DNA of 7,405 nucleotides, taken from positions 1-7,405 of the forward strand of contig CAIXOY010000195.1 in NCBI GenBank assembly GCA_903921135.1. Direction: 5' to 3'. How positions within the stretch are numbered: position 1 is the stretch's first letter; every line of letters starts with the position of its first letter. Shown piece by piece: positions 6,043-7,405 of this stretch. The stretch is from an uncultured Gammaproteobacteria bacterium. Its GTDB lineage: Bacteria > Pseudomonadota > Gammaproteobacteria > Pseudomonadales > UBA5518. The position numbers and the translations under genes were made by a program. Below the pieces are notes generated by a model. It worked only from the letters and a program-made list of their open reading frames with translations. It did no database searches and was not told the DNA's origin.

Positions 6043-6072
6043 CTGGCATCACCGGGCGCATACGGTTACTGT
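6043..6072 (+). promoter_or_regulatory. Candidate promoter of the TetR gene, possibly leaderless transcript
   Basis: CTGGCA (6043-6048, 4 of 6 matches to the sigma-70 -35) and TACTGT (6067-6072, 3 of 6 matches to the -10) are 18 bp apart. A transcript from this pair would begin at about 6079, the first base of the TetR start codon. No Shine-Dalgarno site precedes that ATG and no other in-frame ATG, GTG or TTG lies between it and the TAG at 6037-6039, so a leaderless message is plausible. The boxes are weak and the call is tentative. Confidence 0.3.
6049..6068. promoter_or_regulatory. Candidate TetR/PhaD operator (imperfect inverted repeat)
   Basis: TCACCG at 6049-6054 and CGGTTA at 6063-6068 form an inverted repeat with 5 of 6 matching pairs around an 8-bp centre. 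The 20-bp span suits a TetR dimer. It lies between the candidate -35 and -10 boxes of the TetR gene and in the leader of the divergent phasin gene, where a bound repressor could control both. This is seen by eye only and has no statistical support. Confidence 0.3.
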
Positions 6073-6078
6073 GGCCCG

Positions 6079-6723
6079 ATGAAGACGCGTGAGCGCATCC
6101 TGCAGGTCAGTCTGGAGCTGTTCAACCGCGAGGGCGAACCCAACGTGGCCACGGTGGACATCTCCAACGAGATGAACATCAGCCCGGGCAATCTCTATTA
6201 CCACTTCCGCGGCAAGGAAGAACTCGTGGGCGAGCTCTTCGCGCGCTTCCACGCACAGTCGCAAACGATCCTCCGCGGGCCGCAATCGGGGCGAGTGCCC
6301 ATCGACGAGTACGGCTACTACCTCGTGGTGGTCTTCGAGCACCTGCACGCCTACCGTTTCCTGTACCGCAACATCTCGCTGATCATGCAGCGCTACGAGG
6401 GCATACAGCGCCCCTTCCGCCGGCTGATACAGCTGAAACGCGAGGCTGCCCGCGCCGCCTGCCAGCAGATGCGCGCGGCCGGCATGCTGCAGGCAGACGA
6501 CGCGCGCATCGAGTTGCTCTCGCGCGCCATCGCGCTCACGCTCACCTACTCGATGAATTTCGACAACCTGCTCTCTGCCCGCGACGAGACCGACGCACAG
6601 CCCATCTACGACGGTGTGCTGCAGGTCGCCGCGCTGGTCGCGCCCTATCTGGGAGAGCGGCAGACGGCTTTCATGGATGCCGCGCTCGCCCTCGGCGCAG
6701 GCACCCGACCCGCCACACCCTGA
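6079..6723 (+). CDS. TetR-family regulator, PhaD-like
   Basis: DNA-binding regulator of 214 residues. The N-terminal helix-turn-helix covers about residues 6-50, with the recognition-helix segment ISPGNLYYHFRGKEELV at 34-50. The opening, MKTRERILQVSLELFNREGEPNV, is close to my recollection of PhaD, the TetR-like controller of PHA genes in Pseudomonas. PhaD acts there as an activator that binds near the phaC1 and phaI promoters. The C-terminal ligand-binding domain (about 75-200) is all-helical, with HLHAYRFLYRNISLIMQRYEGIQ (104-126), as in this subgroup of TetR proteins. Divergence from a phasin gene supports a role in PHA granule control. The DUF1499 gene follows after 15 bp, probably in the same operon. 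Similar MKTR...SPGNLYYHF regulators unrelated to PHA also exist in gammaproteobacteria, so the PhaD role is an inference from sequence and context. Confidence 0.87.
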   Translation: MKTRERILQVSLELFNREGEPNVATVDISNEMNISPGNLYYHFRGKEELVGELFARFHAQSQTILRGPQSGRVPIDEYGYYLVVVFEHLHAYRFLYRNISLIMQRYEGIQRPFRRLIQLKREAARAACQQMRAAGMLQADDARIELLSRAIALTLTYSMNFDNLLSARDETDAQPIYDGVLQVAALVAPYLGERQTAFMDAALALGAGTRPATP

Positions 6724-6738
6724 GACAGGACACACCGC

Positions 6739-7405
6739 ATGGACTCACCCCGCATCCCCACCAGCCTGCGCATGTGCGGGCCGCTCGCACTCGCGCTGCT
6801 CGCAGCGCTGCCGCTGGTGCCTATCGCCACACGTTTCGGGCTGCTGCGCTGGCAGATCGGGCTGCCGCTGACCGCACTTGCAGTGCTGGGCTCGGCCATC
6901 CTGCTCTGCGTGCTGCTGTTCCTGTTCTTCCGCGCTCCGCTGCGCGCCTTCCGCCCGCTCACCGCGGCCATCGCCGGCGTCGCGCTCGCACCGGTGATGG
7001 CCGGCGCGCTGGTGGTGCTGCCGGCGGGCGAACTGCCTGTGATCCACGACATCAGCACGGATCTCGCCGATCCGCCGCAGTTCGCCACGGCCGCCGCGCG
7101 GCGCGGGCCGGATGCCAATCCGCTCGAGCGCGGCGCGGAGATCGACGCACTGCAGTCGGCGGGCTATCCGGACCTGAAAAGCATCGACAGCCCGCTAGCA
7201 CCAGCGGAGGCTCTGGAGCGCGCGCGGAACGTTGCCCAGCAACTGCGCTGGGAGATACACGCGGAGGACGCTGGCGCGGGCACGCTGGAGGCCAGCCAGA
7301 CAACCTTCTGGTTCGGTTTCGTCGATGACGTCGCGATACGCGTCCGCGCCACGCCCTCGGGCAGCCGGATCGACCTGCGCTCCGTGAGCCGCGTGGGCAA
7401 GGGAG
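6739..7405 (+). CDS. DUF1499 family membrane protein, C-terminus beyond window
   Basis: Uncharacterised protein with 222 residues in view and the frame still open at the right edge. Three hydrophobic segments lie at about 14-30, 41-64 and 73-95, with the soluble DUF1499 domain after them. Family signatures are LPVIHDISTDLADPPQF (99-115), near the start of the domain, and LEASQTTFWFGFVDDVAIRVRA followed by GSRIDLRSVSRVGKG at the visible end. The ATG at 6739 has AGGA (6727-6730) 8 nt upstream and is 15 bp from the TetR stop, which suggests co-transcription. Only a short C-terminal piece should be missing. No biochemical function is established for the family that I can name. The three-helix anchor puts it in the cytoplasmic membrane; which side the domain faces is not clear. 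Confidence 0.88.
   Translation, partial: MDSPRIPTSLRMCGPLALALLAALPLVPIATRFGLLRWQIGLPLTALAVLGSAILLCVLLFLFFRAPLRAFRPLTAAIAGVALAPVMAGALVVLPAGELPVIHDISTDLADPPQFATAAARRGPDANPLERGAEIDALQSAGYPDLKSIDSPLAPAEALERARNVAQQLRWEIHAEDAGAGTLEASQTTFWFGFVDDVAIRVRATPSGSRIDLRSVSRVGKG

Noticed and set aside
5996..6061. Longer phasin starts at 6049 and 6061
   Set aside because: Neither has a Shine-Dalgarno site, the added residues are not phasin-like, and the ATG at 5995 has GAGGTG at good spacing. A longer form cannot be fully excluded.
3767..6082. 771-codon plus-strand open frame
   Set aside because: It runs antisense to npdG and the phasin and out of frame through the SDR gene. The product has no domain and the frame is open because of high GC content.
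1..7405. CRISPR, tRNA, rRNA, insertion sequence or phage genes
   Set aside because: No regularly spaced repeats, cloverleaf-like segments, transposase motifs or terminal inverted repeats were seen on either strand.

Overview
The window is a high-GC, gene-dense stretch of a bacterial chromosome. It most likely comes from a proteobacterium, probably a gammaproteobacterium. That placement is an inference from a PhaD-like TetR regulator divergent from a PhaF/PhaI-type phasin, and from a DUF1499 membrane protein; no rRNA or other taxonomic marker is present. Nearly all of the sequence is coding, and no tRNA, rRNA, CRISPR array, insertion sequence or phage gene was seen.

Minus strand, 4438 down to 1: a compact coenzyme F420 operon, transcribed npdG - cofE - cofD - cofC - fbiC. 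FbiC makes the deazaflavin chromophore Fo from tyrosine and a flavin-pathway intermediate. CofC (FbiD) activates a three-carbon phospho-acid with GTP, CofD (FbiA) transfers it to Fo to give (dehydro-)F420-0, and CofE adds the glutamate tail. NpdG exchanges hydride between NADP(H) and F420. The first three junctions are start/stop overlaps of 8, 4 and 4 bp. The last is a 30-nt gap that carries its own ribosome-binding site. FbiC is cut by the window edge after 445 residues, just inside what looks like the CofH half. CofE has no fused nitroreductase domain, which leaves the identity of the three-carbon donor open.

Plus strand, 4572-5348: a classical NADP-type short-chain dehydrogenase, divergent from npdG across a 133-bp gap holding a palindromic -10-like element. 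It converges, with 11 bp between, on a minus-strand phasin (5360-5995) that has a lysine/alanine/proline-rich tail.

Plus strand, 6079 to the end: a PhaD-like TetR regulator divergent from the phasin, then a DUF1499 membrane protein cut off at the right edge. The 83-bp phasin/TetR gap has a possible operator lying between candidate -35 and -10 boxes. The arrangement resembles polyhydroxyalkanoate granule control in pseudomonads, but no PHA synthase is in view.

The main point of interest is a complete-looking F420 pathway, with its own NADPH:F420 reductase, in a probable proteobacterial background where F420 is uncommon. No F420-consuming enzyme and no F420-dependent glucose-6-phosphate dehydrogenase lies in the window.
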